Assembly (NCBI GenBank): GCA_023213315.1 | Contig: JAKCPI010014212.1 | Location: 186,001-250,000, forward strand | Source: Euborellia annulipes | Lineage: Eukaryota; Arthropoda; Insecta; Dermaptera; Anisolabididae | Reading direction: 5' to 3' | Length of the DNA: 64,000 bases | Part shown: positions 18,703 to 27,031 of the stretch, piece by piece | How positions within the stretch are numbered: the stretch's first letter is position 1 | Layout of the letters: each line of letters begins with the position of its first letter | The notes under the pieces: model-generated | What the model was told of the DNA's origin: nothing | The model's input: only the letters and a program-made list of their open reading frames with translations | Databases searched by the model: none | Position numbers and translations under genes: made by a program

Positions 18703-20505
18703 ATGCCACAATACAAAGCGCCCTTACGTGATATGCAATTCGTTTTGCATGAATTATTAAATGCTGAAGAACACTATGCAAAATTACCTGATTTCCAAGG
18801 TAACGTAAGCCGTGAATTGGTTGATCAATATTTAGAAGCTGCGGCAGACTTTTGTGAAAATGAACTTTCTCCTTTAAACCAAGTTGGCGACCGCGAAGGT
18901 TGTACTTGGAATGATGGTGTAGTTACCACTCCAACAGGCTTTAAAGAAGCTTATCAAAAATATATTGAACTTGGCTTTCCGTCTTTATCAGCAGAAGAAC
19001 AATACGGTGGTCAGGCTTTACCTAACTCTCTAGGTATTGCAATTTCTGAGATGGTTGGTACAGCAAACTGGTCTTGGGGTATGTACCCTGGCTTGTCTCA
19101 CGGAGCTGTACGTACATTAGAACATCATGGTTCTGATGAACAGAAAGATACTTATTTACCAAACCTTGTTTCAGGTGTCTGGACAGGTACGATGTGCTTA
19201 ACTGAATCTCATGCAGGTTCGGACTTAGGTATTATCCGCTCTAAAGCAGAACCAAATGCTGATGGTAGCTATGCAATCTCTGGCGAGAAAATCTTTATCT
19301 CTGCTGGCGAACACGACATGGCTGAAAACATCATCCATATCGTTCTTGCACGTTTACCAGGTGCACCAAAAGGTACTAAAGGTATCTCATTATTCATCGT
19401 TCCTAAATTCCATGTAAATGCAGATGGAACTGTGGGCGAGCGTAATGCGGTACGTTGTGGTTCTATCGAACACAAAATGGGTATTCATGGTAACGCGACT
19501 TGTGTCATCAACTTTGACCAAGCAAAAGGTTATTTGATTGGACCTGAAAACCGTGGTTTGAATTGTATGTTCACCTTCATGAACACAGCACGTATTGGTA
19601 CTGCTGTTCAAGGTTTAGCAGCATCTGAATCATCTTTCCAAGGTGCGTTAACTTACGCGAAAGAACGTTTAGCAATGCGTTCACTTTCTGGTCCGAAAGC
19701 TCCAGAAAAAGATGCAGATCCAATTATCGTTCACCCTGCTGTACGTAATATGCTTTTAACTCAAAAAGCGTTTGCTGAAGGCGGTCGTGCACTTGTTTAC
19801 TTACTTGCTCAATACGCTGACATCGTTGAAAAAGGCGAAACAGAAGAAGAGCGTAAGTTTGCTGACAACATCTTGTCTTTATTGACTCCAATTGCAAAAG
19901 CATTCTTAACTGAAACTGGTTCTGAGTCTGCTAAGCACGGTGTTCAAGTCTTCGGTGGTCATGGTTTCATTTCTGAGCATGGCATGGAACAAATCGTACG
20001 TGATACACGTATTGCTTGTTTGTATGAAGGTACAACTGAAATTCAGGCACTTGATTTGTTAGGTCGTAAAGTATTGCAAACTCAAGGTGCAATGCTGAAA
20101 GACTTTACCAAAATGGTTCACAAATTTGTTGAAGCAAACAAAGACAACGCTGCCATGAAAGAATTTGTTGAGCCGCTTGCAGCACTTAACAAAGAATGGG
20201 GCGATCTCACCATGCAAATTGGTATGCGTGCAATGCAAAACCCAGATGAAGTAGGTGCTGCTGCTGTAGATTACCTCTACTTCTCAGGTTATATCACTTT
20301 AGCGTACCTATGGGCTCGTATGGCACTTGTTGCACAAGAGAAATTAGCAGAAGGTAATAGTGAAGTTGATTTCTACAATGCAAAAGTAACAACTGCTCGA
20401 TTCTACTTCAAAAAAATCTTGCCACGTGTTCGCTCACATGTCGATGTGATTGCGGGTGGTCTCGATCCATTAATGTCATTAGATGCTGAACATTTCGCTT
20501 TCTAA
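18703..20505 (+). CDS. Acyl-CoA dehydrogenase, long form (copy 1)
   Basis: A 600-residue FAD enzyme that would oxidise acyl-CoA to trans-2-enoyl-CoA in beta-oxidation. It has the N-terminal helical domain, the middle beta domain with MCLTESHAGSDLG and SGEKIFISAGEHDM, and the C-terminal domain with VQVFGGHGFISEHGMEQIVRD followed by ACLYEGTTEIQALDLLGRK; the Glu of YEGT is the catalytic base position in this group. The extra C-terminal domain after residue 460 marks the 590-600-residue class. It starts MPQYKAPLRDMQFVLHELL, preceded by AGGA. The next gene is a paralogue. Confidence 0.92.
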   Translation: MPQYKAPLRDMQFVLHELLNAEEHYAKLPDFQGNVSRELVDQYLEAAADFCENELSPLNQVGDREGCTWNDGVVTTPTGFKEAYQKYIELGFPSLSAEEQYGGQALPNSLGIAISEMVGTANWSWGMYPGLSHGAVRTLEHHGSDEQKDTYLPNLVSGVWTGTMCLTESHAGSDLGIIRSKAEPNADGSYAISGEKIFISAGEHDMAENIIHIVLARLPGAPKGTKGISLFIVPKFHVNADGTVGERNAVRCGSIEHKMGIHGNATCVINFDQAKGYLIGPENRGLNCMFTFMNTARIGTAVQGLAASESSFQGALTYAKERLAMRSLSGPKAPEKDADPIIVHPAVRNMLLTQKAFAEGGRALVYLLAQYADIVEKGETEEERKFADNILSLLTPIAKAFLTETGSESAKHGVQVFGGHGFISEHGMEQIVRDTRIACLYEGTTEIQALDLLGRKVLQTQGAMLKDFTKMVHKFVEANKDNAAMKEFVEPLAALNKEWGDLTMQIGMRAMQNPDEVGAAAVDYLYFSGYITLAYLWARMALVAQEKLAEGNSEVDFYNAKVTTARFYFKKILPRVRSHVDVIAGGLDPLMSLDAEHFAF

Positions 20506-20540
20506 CCATAGTTAGTTGCGATATGCAATGTTAAAAAACG

Positions 20541-20575
20541 AAAAAGGACTGCTCAGTTTTGACGGTCCTTTTTTT
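20541..20575 (+). terminator. Terminator between the acyl-CoA dehydrogenase genes
   Basis: AAAAAGGAC and GGTCCTTTTT pair around a 14-base loop and are followed by more T. It suggests the paralogues have separate transcripts. Confidence 0.75.
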
Positions 20576-20672
20576 ATAAAATCAATGATAAATTTACACT
20601 TTAAATTCCATATCCATTTCGTTTTACAGGATATCTAGCACAGGCCAATGTGCACAAAAAAGGTGAACGATT

Positions 20673-22454
20673 ATGCCAATTTACAATGCTCCTTTAGCTG
20701 ATATGAAATTCATCTTAAATGATGTATTCAAAGCAGAACAATTTTGGCAGTCTAATGAGAAACTCGCTCATGTAGATGCTGCAACTGCTGAAGCAATTTT
20801 AGAAGAAATGGCTAAATTTGCTCAGAACGTGACTCATCCATTAAACCGCACCGGTGATGAAGAAGGCGCTCGCTATGAAAACGGCGAAGTGTTCACACCA
20901 GCTGGTTTTAAAGATGCATTCCGTCAATATGCAGAAGGCGGTTGGATTGGCTTAGGTGCCGACGAAGAATGGGGCGGTCAAGGCATGCCAAAAATGCTCA
21001 CCGTTCTTTCTGATGAAATGTTATTTGCGACTAACCCATCATTTATGCTCTACCCGCTTCTTTCTGTGGGTGCAGGCATGGCTTTAAGCAGCTATGCATC
21101 TCAAGAACAAAAAGAAACTTACTTACCTAAGATTTATTCAGGTGAATGGTCAGGCACCATGTGTTTGACAGAGCCACATGCAGGTACTGACTTAGGTATT
21201 ATCAAAACTAAAGCAGAACCTAATGAAGACGGTACTTATAACATTACAGGTACTAAAATCTTCATCACTGGTGGTGACAACGATTTAGCAGAAAACATCA
21301 TTCACTTGGTACTTGCTAAAACACCTGATGCCCCTGCTGGCTCACGTGGCATCTCGCTCTTTATCGTACCTAAGTATCTTGTAAATGAAGATGGTTCATT
21401 AGGTGAACGCAACTTAGTTGGACCAGGTTCTATCGAACATAAAATGGGGATCAAAGCATCTGCAACTTGTGTGATGAACTTTGATGCAGCAAAAGGTTAC
21501 CTCGTTGGTAAAGAAAACGAAGGTCTTGCTGCCATGTTTGTCATGATGAACTACGAACGTTTATCAATGGGTATTCAAGGTTTAGGCGCATCTGAGTTTG
21601 CATATCAAAATGCAGCACAATATGCGACTGACCGCTTACAAGGCCGTAGTGCAGCAGGTGTTCAATCACCAAACAAACCAGCAGATAGCATTTTGGTACA
21701 TGGTGACGTACGTCGTATGTTGTTAAACGTACGCGCAAACAATGAAGCATCTCGTGCTTTTGCAGTGTATGTAGGTCAACAGCTCGATATCACTAAATTC
21801 TCAACTGATGCAGAAGCTGTAAAAAAAGCCAATAATCGCGTTGCACTTTTAACGCCGATTGCTAAAGCTTACCTCACAGATACAGCGTTCCAAGCAACTT
21901 TAGATGCTCAAATGGTATTTGGTGGTCATGGCTATATCCGTGAATGGGGTATGGAACAATGTATCCGTGATCTCCGTATTGCTCAAATTTACGAAGGAAC
22001 GAACGGCGTTCAATCTCAAGATTTAATTGGTCGTAAAACCATTAAATGTGGCGGCGCGTTCATTGCTGAATACATCACTGAAATTCGTGACTTTGCAAAC
22101 GACTTAGACACAGACTTAAACTTCATTAAAGATGCAACTTTAGATGCTGCAACTGAAATTGAAGCTATTACTCAGTTCATTATTGAACAAGCTGCTGAAA
22201 ACGTAGATTTCCCAAATGCTGCGGCAGTTGATTATTTACATGCAGTTGGCCTACTCAGCTTTGCGTTTATGTTTGCGAAAATTGCAGGGGCAGCAAAAGA
22301 TAAGTCTGGTGATTTCTATCAAAACAAACTTGCTTTAGCTCAATATTTTGTTGAACGTATCTTGCCAGATATTGATGCGCGTATTGCTAAAATCAAAGCA
22401 GGTTCTGACTTAGTTATGGGTTTCAGTGAAGATTACTTTACGAACCAAGCTTAA
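20673..22454 (+). CDS. Acyl-CoA dehydrogenase, long form (copy 2)
   Basis: A 593-residue paralogue of the preceding gene. The beginning MPIYNAPLADMKFILNDVFKAEQFW matches copy 1 in layout, and the same blocks follow: MCLTEPHAGTDLG, MVFGGHGYIREWGMEQCIRD and AQIYEGTNGVQSQDLIGRK with the catalytic Glu in YEGT. Differences around the middle domain (YPLLSVGAGMAL in place of YPGLSHGAVRTL) suggest a different chain-length range. It has its own leader of 167 bp and a strong terminator. Function in fatty acid use is inferred from family. Confidence 0.92.
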   Translation: MPIYNAPLADMKFILNDVFKAEQFWQSNEKLAHVDAATAEAILEEMAKFAQNVTHPLNRTGDEEGARYENGEVFTPAGFKDAFRQYAEGGWIGLGADEEWGGQGMPKMLTVLSDEMLFATNPSFMLYPLLSVGAGMALSSYASQEQKETYLPKIYSGEWSGTMCLTEPHAGTDLGIIKTKAEPNEDGTYNITGTKIFITGGDNDLAENIIHLVLAKTPDAPAGSRGISLFIVPKYLVNEDGSLGERNLVGPGSIEHKMGIKASATCVMNFDAAKGYLVGKENEGLAAMFVMMNYERLSMGIQGLGASEFAYQNAAQYATDRLQGRSAAGVQSPNKPADSILVHGDVRRMLLNVRANNEASRAFAVYVGQQLDITKFSTDAEAVKKANNRVALLTPIAKAYLTDTAFQATLDAQMVFGGHGYIREWGMEQCIRDLRIAQIYEGTNGVQSQDLIGRKTIKCGGAFIAEYITEIRDFANDLDTDLNFIKDATLDAATEIEAITQFIIEQAAENVDFPNAAAVDYLHAVGLLSFAFMFAKIAGAAKDKSGDFYQNKLALAQYFVERILPDIDARIAKIKAGSDLVMGFSEDYFTNQA

Positions 22455-22466
22455 TATTTTAAATCT

Positions 22467-22498
22467 AAAAAAGCGCCTGAATATTCGGGCGCTTTTTT
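22467..22498. terminator. Bidirectional terminator
   Basis: AAAAAAGCGCCTGA pairs with TCGGGCGCTTTTTT (one G-U) around a four-base loop, between the convergent acyl-CoA dehydrogenase and oxidoreductase genes. Confidence 0.85.
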
Positions 22499-22516
22499 AT
22501 TTATAAAGATTATTTC

Positions 22517-23482
22517 CTAAGGCGCTAAAAGTAACTTTCCTGCGGTTTTTCTTGATTCTAAATCTTGGTGGGCAAGCGAAGCCTGATCAAGTGAATAAAC
22601 TTTATTTATATTTATCTTTAATATATTTTCTTCTATTAATTTAAACACCTCATGCGCTCTCTTTTGAAGCTGTTCTCTAGTCGCTGTATAGGTAGCTAAT
22701 GTCGGTCTCGTTAAATAAATTGATCCTTGTTTCGATAAAGCAATTGGATCAATAGGTGGAACTTTTCCACTGGATTGGCCAAACAAAACTAACAGCCCTA
22801 ATGGCTTAACAACAGAAAGACTTCCTTCATAAGTCACGAGTCCAATAGAGTCATAAACCACATCTACACCTTGGCCTTGCGTAACTTCTCTACAAACTTC
22901 CACAAAATTTTGATTACTCGTATCAATTACAAAGTCGGCGCCAACAGATTGAGCTAGAACTACTTTTTCATTTGAAGATACAGTTGTTATAACGGTGGCA
23001 CCTTGTTTTTTTAATAATTGAATCAGTAATGCACCTACGCCTCCGGCTCCAGCATGGACTAATGCAACTGTTTCAGGGTTAACCTTATAAGTCGAATAAG
23101 CTAAATAATGGGCTGTAATTCCCTGCAATAAACCAGAGGCTGCAATCTCATCACTAATATTTTCTGGAATATGAATTAATTTATCTACGGGAATACTCAC
23201 ATATTCTGCATAAGCCCCATTTGAAGCAAGCCAAGCAACTCTATCACCTGTCTTAAATTCTGAACTTAAAGATTCAACGACAATACCAGCCCCTTCTTGC
23301 CCCAAAATATAAGGTAAAGATGGTAGAGGGTTTACGCCTTTACGTTGATAAATATCTGAAAAGTTGATTCCGGCTCTTGAGACTTTTACTAAAACTTCCC
23401 CATTTTTTATTTGTGGTTTTTCTATTTCTTCATAAATAAGTTCATCAGGATTTCCATAACGATATAGCTTTACCGCTTTCAT
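22517..23482 (-). CDS. NADPH:quinone oxidoreductase-like (zinc-free MDR family)
   Basis: A 321-residue medium-chain dehydrogenase/reductase. The start MKAVKLYRYGNPDELIYEE and GQEGAGIVV belong to the GroES-like domain. The nucleotide-binding motif is VHAGAGGVGALLIQLLKKQGA, followed by VYDSIG and LFGQSSGKVPPIDP. The catalytic zinc ligands of alcohol dehydrogenases are absent, as in quinone reductases. NADPH is the likely cofactor; the substrate is probably a quinone or another electrophilic carbonyl. It is transcribed alone, facing the acyl-CoA dehydrogenases. Confidence 0.88.
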   Translation of the reverse strand: MKAVKLYRYGNPDELIYEEIEKPQIKNGEVLVKVSRAGINFSDIYQRKGVNPLPSLPYILGQEGAGIVVESLSSEFKTGDRVAWLASNGAYAEYVSIPVDKLIHIPENISDEIAASGLLQGITAHYLAYSTYKVNPETVALVHAGAGGVGALLIQLLKKQGATVITTVSSNEKVVLAQSVGADFVIDTSNQNFVEVCREVTQGQGVDVVYDSIGLVTYEGSLSVVKPLGLLVLFGQSSGKVPPIDPIALSKQGSIYLTRPTLATYTATREQLQKRAHEVFKLIEENILKININKVYSLDQASLAHQDLESRKTAGKLLLAP

Positions 23483-23664
23483 TTTTTATCCTTTCATACT
23501 TAGTAAAATTTAATTTATTTTTACCATATTAATGAACACAAAGCTTATTCCTCTACTTTTTTCTTTTTTATTAAATAAAGATAAACTTTTTAAGCGAACT
23601 ATTTCCATTGGCATGGAATTTGTTTTAATTTCTAATCATTCTGAAGCAAATAAAAGATCCCATT

Positions 23665-24147
23665 ATGCCTGATCCTAAAAAATACGAGCGGATTTTAGAC
23701 CGTTTCGGTCACTATGCCGTAGAAGCATTCCACTATTTAGCCTTATTTATTATTGGCTGTATGGTAGCTTGGTCCGCAGCTAATACTGTTTTTGAAATTT
23801 TGACCATCAAAAAGTATGCTTCAATTGATGATATTTTATTATTATTTATATATTTAGAACTTGGGGCAATGGTTGGCATTTACTTTAAAACCAATCATAT
23901 GCCAGTACGTTTCCTTATTTATGTTGCGATTACAGCTTTAACCCGTCTACTTATTTCAGATATCCAACATGACCATAAAGCGGATATGGACCAAGTCATT
24001 ATTACAGGCTCAATTCTTATTTTAGCTTTATCTATTTTAGTCGTTCGTTTTGCGTCTTGGAATTATCCTTCGGTGATGAAAGAGAAACATGCAAAAACAC
24101 CCACAACCTTAAAGCCTCCTCAGCCTCAAGATGATGAATTAGCGTAA
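23665..24147 (+). CDS. psiE: PsiE-family inner-membrane protein
   Basis: A 160-residue membrane protein with four hydrophobic segments: YLALFIIGCMVAWSAANTVFE, DDILLLFIYLELGAMVGIYF, VRFLIYVAITALTRLLI and VIITGSILILALSILVVRFAS. The segment YLELGAMVGIYFKTNHMPVRFLIYVAITALTR is the conserved PsiE core. PsiE was named as phosphate-starvation-inducible in E. coli, but its role is unknown. No Pho box is evident upstream. It starts MPDPKKYERILDRFGHYAVE at 23665 and is followed by a strong convergent terminator. Confidence 0.88.
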   Translation: MPDPKKYERILDRFGHYAVEAFHYLALFIIGCMVAWSAANTVFEILTIKKYASIDDILLLFIYLELGAMVGIYFKTNHMPVRFLIYVAITALTRLLISDIQHDHKADMDQVIITGSILILALSILVVRFASWNYPSVMKEKHAKTPTTLKPPQPQDDELA

Positions 24148-24177
24148 AAAAATGGCCTCAACATTGAGGCCATTTAT
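24148..24177. terminator. Bidirectional terminator after psiE
   Basis: AATGGCCTCAA (24151-24161), loop CA, and TTGAGGCCATT form a perfect 11-bp stem flanked by A and T runs, between convergent genes. Confidence 0.85.
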
Positions 24178-24195
24178 ATATTCTTTATTTCAAAA

Positions 24196-24585
24196 TTAAC
24201 GAACACGATAAATTTGATGTTTTGAGTCGACTAATAGATATTGGTTAGGTGTTTTAACCCAATGATATCCACGTGGTGGCTCATATAAGCGATTCGCTCG
24301 CCAGTCTGAAACATAATAACGGCTATTGCGGTATTGAGTAGGAATACGTTCACCACGCTTGAATGCAACATAACGGCCATAGTGCTTTCCACGATCGGCA
24401 TTTGACCAACTTGGAGCCCGATGATCATTACGGTAATCATGGCGACGGTCATCACGATCACGATGTTCATATCGATCATAGTTTTTACCATGATTATTAT
24501 CCCAACGATGATTTGTATCGGCCATCGCGGTAGCTGATATACCCAACATTAATGTCGAAAGTACAAGAACGATTGGCTTTTTCAT
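24196..24585 (-). CDS. RcnB-family periplasmic protein
   Basis: A 129-residue exported protein. The signal peptide MKKPIVLVLSTLMLGISATAMA is followed by a highly charged His/Arg/Asp-rich segment (KNYDRYEHRDRDDRRHDYRN) and the RcnB-type C-terminal block (RGERIPTQYRNSRYYVSDW.. LYEPPRGYHWV..NQYLLVDS). E. coli RcnB helps nickel/cobalt homeostasis, but many family members have no tested role. Metal binding here is an inference from the His-rich region. Confidence 0.87.
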   Translation of the reverse strand: MKKPIVLVLSTLMLGISATAMADTNHRWDNNHGKNYDRYEHRDRDDRRHDYRNDHRAPSWSNADRGKHYGRYVAFKRGERIPTQYRNSRYYVSDWRANRLYEPPRGYHWVKTPNQYLLVDSKHQIYRVR

Positions 24586-24644
24586 GGCCCATTTCCTTTT
24601 TATCTTGATATGAAGCTAGATTAAAAGACAGTCAAGGAGAAACC

Positions 24645-24719
24645 ATGAATAAAACAGATGAGATTGCTAAGGTTTGTAATGACTATAAAGAAAATATGAA
24701 GAATCTGTATCTATGCTAA
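24645..24719 (+). CDS. Possible small ORF, 24 residues
   Basis: ATG at 24645 is preceded by a strong ribosome site (CAAGGAGAAACC), and 24 codons follow, ending at TAA 24717-24719. The peptide is charged at the start (MNKTDEIAKVCNDYKENM) and has no known match that I recognise. It is not in frame with the next gene. It could be a real small protein, a leader peptide, or the front of a gene broken by an indel. Confidence 0.3.
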   Translation: MNKTDEIAKVCNDYKENMKNLYLC

Positions 24720-24750
24720 CATTAGCTTTTTTCTAGCTAGGTCAATTGCT

Positions 24751-25198
24751 GTGTCTGAAATCAGTTTTGAACGTCTTCATCAATTTTTTTGCAAAGTTCC
24801 AACCGTACAAGAAGCCCGTATCATGGCTCATGGAGCAGATGGCGAACATGCTTGGTGGTTTAAGTTCAGTATTGATGTAGAACACCCACTTGCATGGCAA
24901 ACAGTTCAAGAATTAGGGCATGTTTTAAACTACCTATCAACAAATGAACGCCTACCGACCTTATTCTTTCCTGTTTCTCCACCACCTTATATGAACGGTG
25001 AAGCAAAAGATTTTTTTATCGTGGATTATTCAATGTAATCATCCGGAGTTTTCTCCAGATGTGGTCTGTGACTGGCTTGAGGCACGTTTACCAAATCCTG
25101 TAGATGATGAGTCACAGTGGAAAATTAAGACTGATTTGAGTGAATTAGAAAAGTTAGATGATAAGACTTTGGATCAGTTGATTCCGCCAGCGCCTTAA
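24751..25198 (+). CDS. Hypothetical protein (one frameshift)
   Basis: I do not recognise this family. The frame starts with GTG at 24751 (read MSEISFERLHQFFCKVPTV) and gives about 148 residues, acidic and Trp-rich (EHAWWFKFSIDVEHPLAWQ, LSWIIQCNHPEFSPDVVCDWLEARLP) with no signal peptide or membrane segment. It breaks at a T7 run at 25011-25017: one T too many. Without it KDF joins LSWIIQCNHP, and the chain ends KLDDKTLDQLIPPAP. The AGGT before the GTG is a weak ribosome site at a loose distance. Confidence 0.65.
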
Positions 25199-25282
25199 AA
25201 TCATATTATTTAGTTTTATCCTTCTTATTGCACAGCCTTTACTTACAGTGATGTTCTAATGTCTTTTGTATAGGCTAATGCC

Positions 25283-25372
25283 TCACTTTTGAAAGGTCAA
25301 AAGTGACAAAAACCATTGTTTCACTGAGGTAGCTTCCCTGCCACACAGTGAAACGGCGACATCCATGTCGCC
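25283..25372. repeat. Three consecutive perfect hairpins
   Basis: Three inverted repeats follow each other. TCACTTTTGA/TCAAAAGTGA lies at 25283-25306 with loop AAGG. GTTTCACTG/CAGTGAAAC lies at 25318-25354 with a 19-base loop. GGCGAC/GTCGCC lies at 25355-25372 with a 6-base loop. No gene overlaps them. They sit between the hypothetical protein and the broken phospholipase D gene, in a 236-bp gap. They could be a dispersed repeat element or a structured RNA. Confidence 0.65.
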
Positions 25373-25434
25373 AATCATCTTGCCAATTTTGTACAAAATC
25401 ACGGCAGCGAATAAGCTTCAAGCTTACGATGAAA

Positions 25435-26956
25435 CTAAGTAAGACTCCGTCGTGAACATAGAGTCTTACCGTTTATATAAAAAATAGAATTAAAAGTCGA
25501 CAATCCTGACCATTCCATAAAACGATAAATCCAGTATTTCACTTTCGACTCATCTGCATACTTCGCATAGTCCAAGCTCATCTGTTTACCTTGCAGGTTT
25601 GACCACGATGTATTGAAGTAATCTTGAGCATCTTGAAAGACTTGATCTTGAACTTTTCCAATAACCAACATGTCAGTTTCAAGGTTATAATTTTTTAAAT
25701 TACGGGCTGTAAAATTAGCCGACCTCTACAATCAACTCAGCTTGCTGAGCGTTATATTTTAATATCATTTTGCTATGGGTTCTGCTCACCATGTGTGTCA
25801 CACCAACGGATTGGAATGCCCACAGCATGTAGCTCTGAAGCCACCTGACGGTTTGGAATACCATTCTTTTGTCGAGGCCAAAAGCATCTTTATTTGGATC
25901 AAGTAGAACGCGAACAACCACGCCTCTTTCTTGAGCATTTTTTTAGAGCTTGAATAATCTTGCGTTCAGATAAATAGAACATACTTAAATCAAGATGCTC
26001 TTTCGGCTTCACTGAATCAATCAATTTCAATACAGATTGATAAATCGCACCTTCAGTTAAGACTTGGACTTGAGGTTTGGTTACGTCTTTTTCAAAATCA
26101 CCTAAAATGAGTGAGGGGCACTACTTCCCGACATTCGTGCAACCGCTGCTTCAGTTTGTAGAACATCAGCCGCTGTGGCTCCTGTTACAACCAACGCAAC
26201 ATTAGAATGTCTAGAACTACCATCGTGTGGGTTTGCCGAAGTTACGAGTGATTTCCAGCCTGCATCGGTATCGACTACCACAGTTTTACGGTGATTCGCC
26301 TTAAAGTTAAATAAGTTCAAATAACTGCGCAATGTAATTTTTTCATCACCGAACGGATTGGGTAACCAGCCTTTTCAGGGTTATTCCCAATATTCTGGCA
26401 ACAGATGTACCATAAGCCTGACCAGAATGGGTTAGAAGCTCGTAGTGGGCAAATTGGTTTCAATCACATCAACACCCGCTTGGCGTAACTGTCGATAATG
26501 CTCAGGCTTTAGGCCACCGTAAACCAGAATTAATCGGGTCGGTAATCATCACAATTTGGATTTGACGGTTTTGTCTTTTTTTACTCACTAATGCATCGGT
26601 TAACTCTTGCATGAGAGGTCTTTGCTTTATTTTTGAATCACCAACTTCCGAGATTAAACAAGAACATATCCACGACTATGGTGGTTTGCGCCTCATCAAT
26701 CATTTTCAAAGATTTCATCAAAGATGTGCTGATCAAGCTGCTGTTGGCCTTTTGCATCAAGATAGGTTTTATCTGCTAAAAATTTAACGTCGGCATGTCT
26801 AAGCTTGCCACTAAAGTTGATGCCTTGTGGCAATGGTTTTACTGTGTGGTAAATTGCCGACGCAAGATATGCAATAGCAACAACGCAAAGTAATACCGCC
26901 ATATAACGACGCCCTGACCAATTTATTTTTTGATGAATTCGCTGAAAAATACGCAT
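25435..26956 (-). pseudogene. Phospholipase D / cardiolipin synthase-like protein, multiply frameshifted
   Basis: The start MRIFQRIHQKINWSGRRYMAV and a membrane anchor (VLLCVVAIAYLASAIYH) are intact at 26956. Two HKD-type motifs can be seen in different frames: NHRKTVVVDTDAG near 26280 and HSKMILKYN near 25770, each with the HxK of phospholipase D enzymes. Full length would be about 505 residues. About ten frame changes are needed to read through (near 26700, 26655, 26530, 26440, 26370, 26102, 25940, 25868, 25785 and 25718). That is far above the rate in neighbouring genes, so this could be true decay or a badly sequenced stretch. PLD-domain proteins act in phospholipid turnover, and A. baumannii members have been linked to virulence. 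Not functional as written. Confidence 0.82.
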
Positions 26957-26996
26957 AAAAAAGACCTAACTTGATGCTTTCAAATTAGGTCTTTTG
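26957..26996 (-). terminator. Terminator after znuD
   Basis: AAAAGACCTAA and TTAGGTCTTTT form an 11-bp stem with a 15-base loop between znuD and the phospholipase D gene. Reading on the minus strand it ends in T6 after the znuD stop. Confidence 0.8.
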
Positions 26997-27031
26997 GATT
27001 GATTTTTCAAGTTTAGTTTCGTGTTAAAGCC

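Noticed and set aside
25199..26960. Insertion sequence or transposase around the broken phospholipase D gene
   Set aside because: No transposase motif, terminal inverted repeats or target duplication seen; the fragments all belong to one phospholipase D-like protein.
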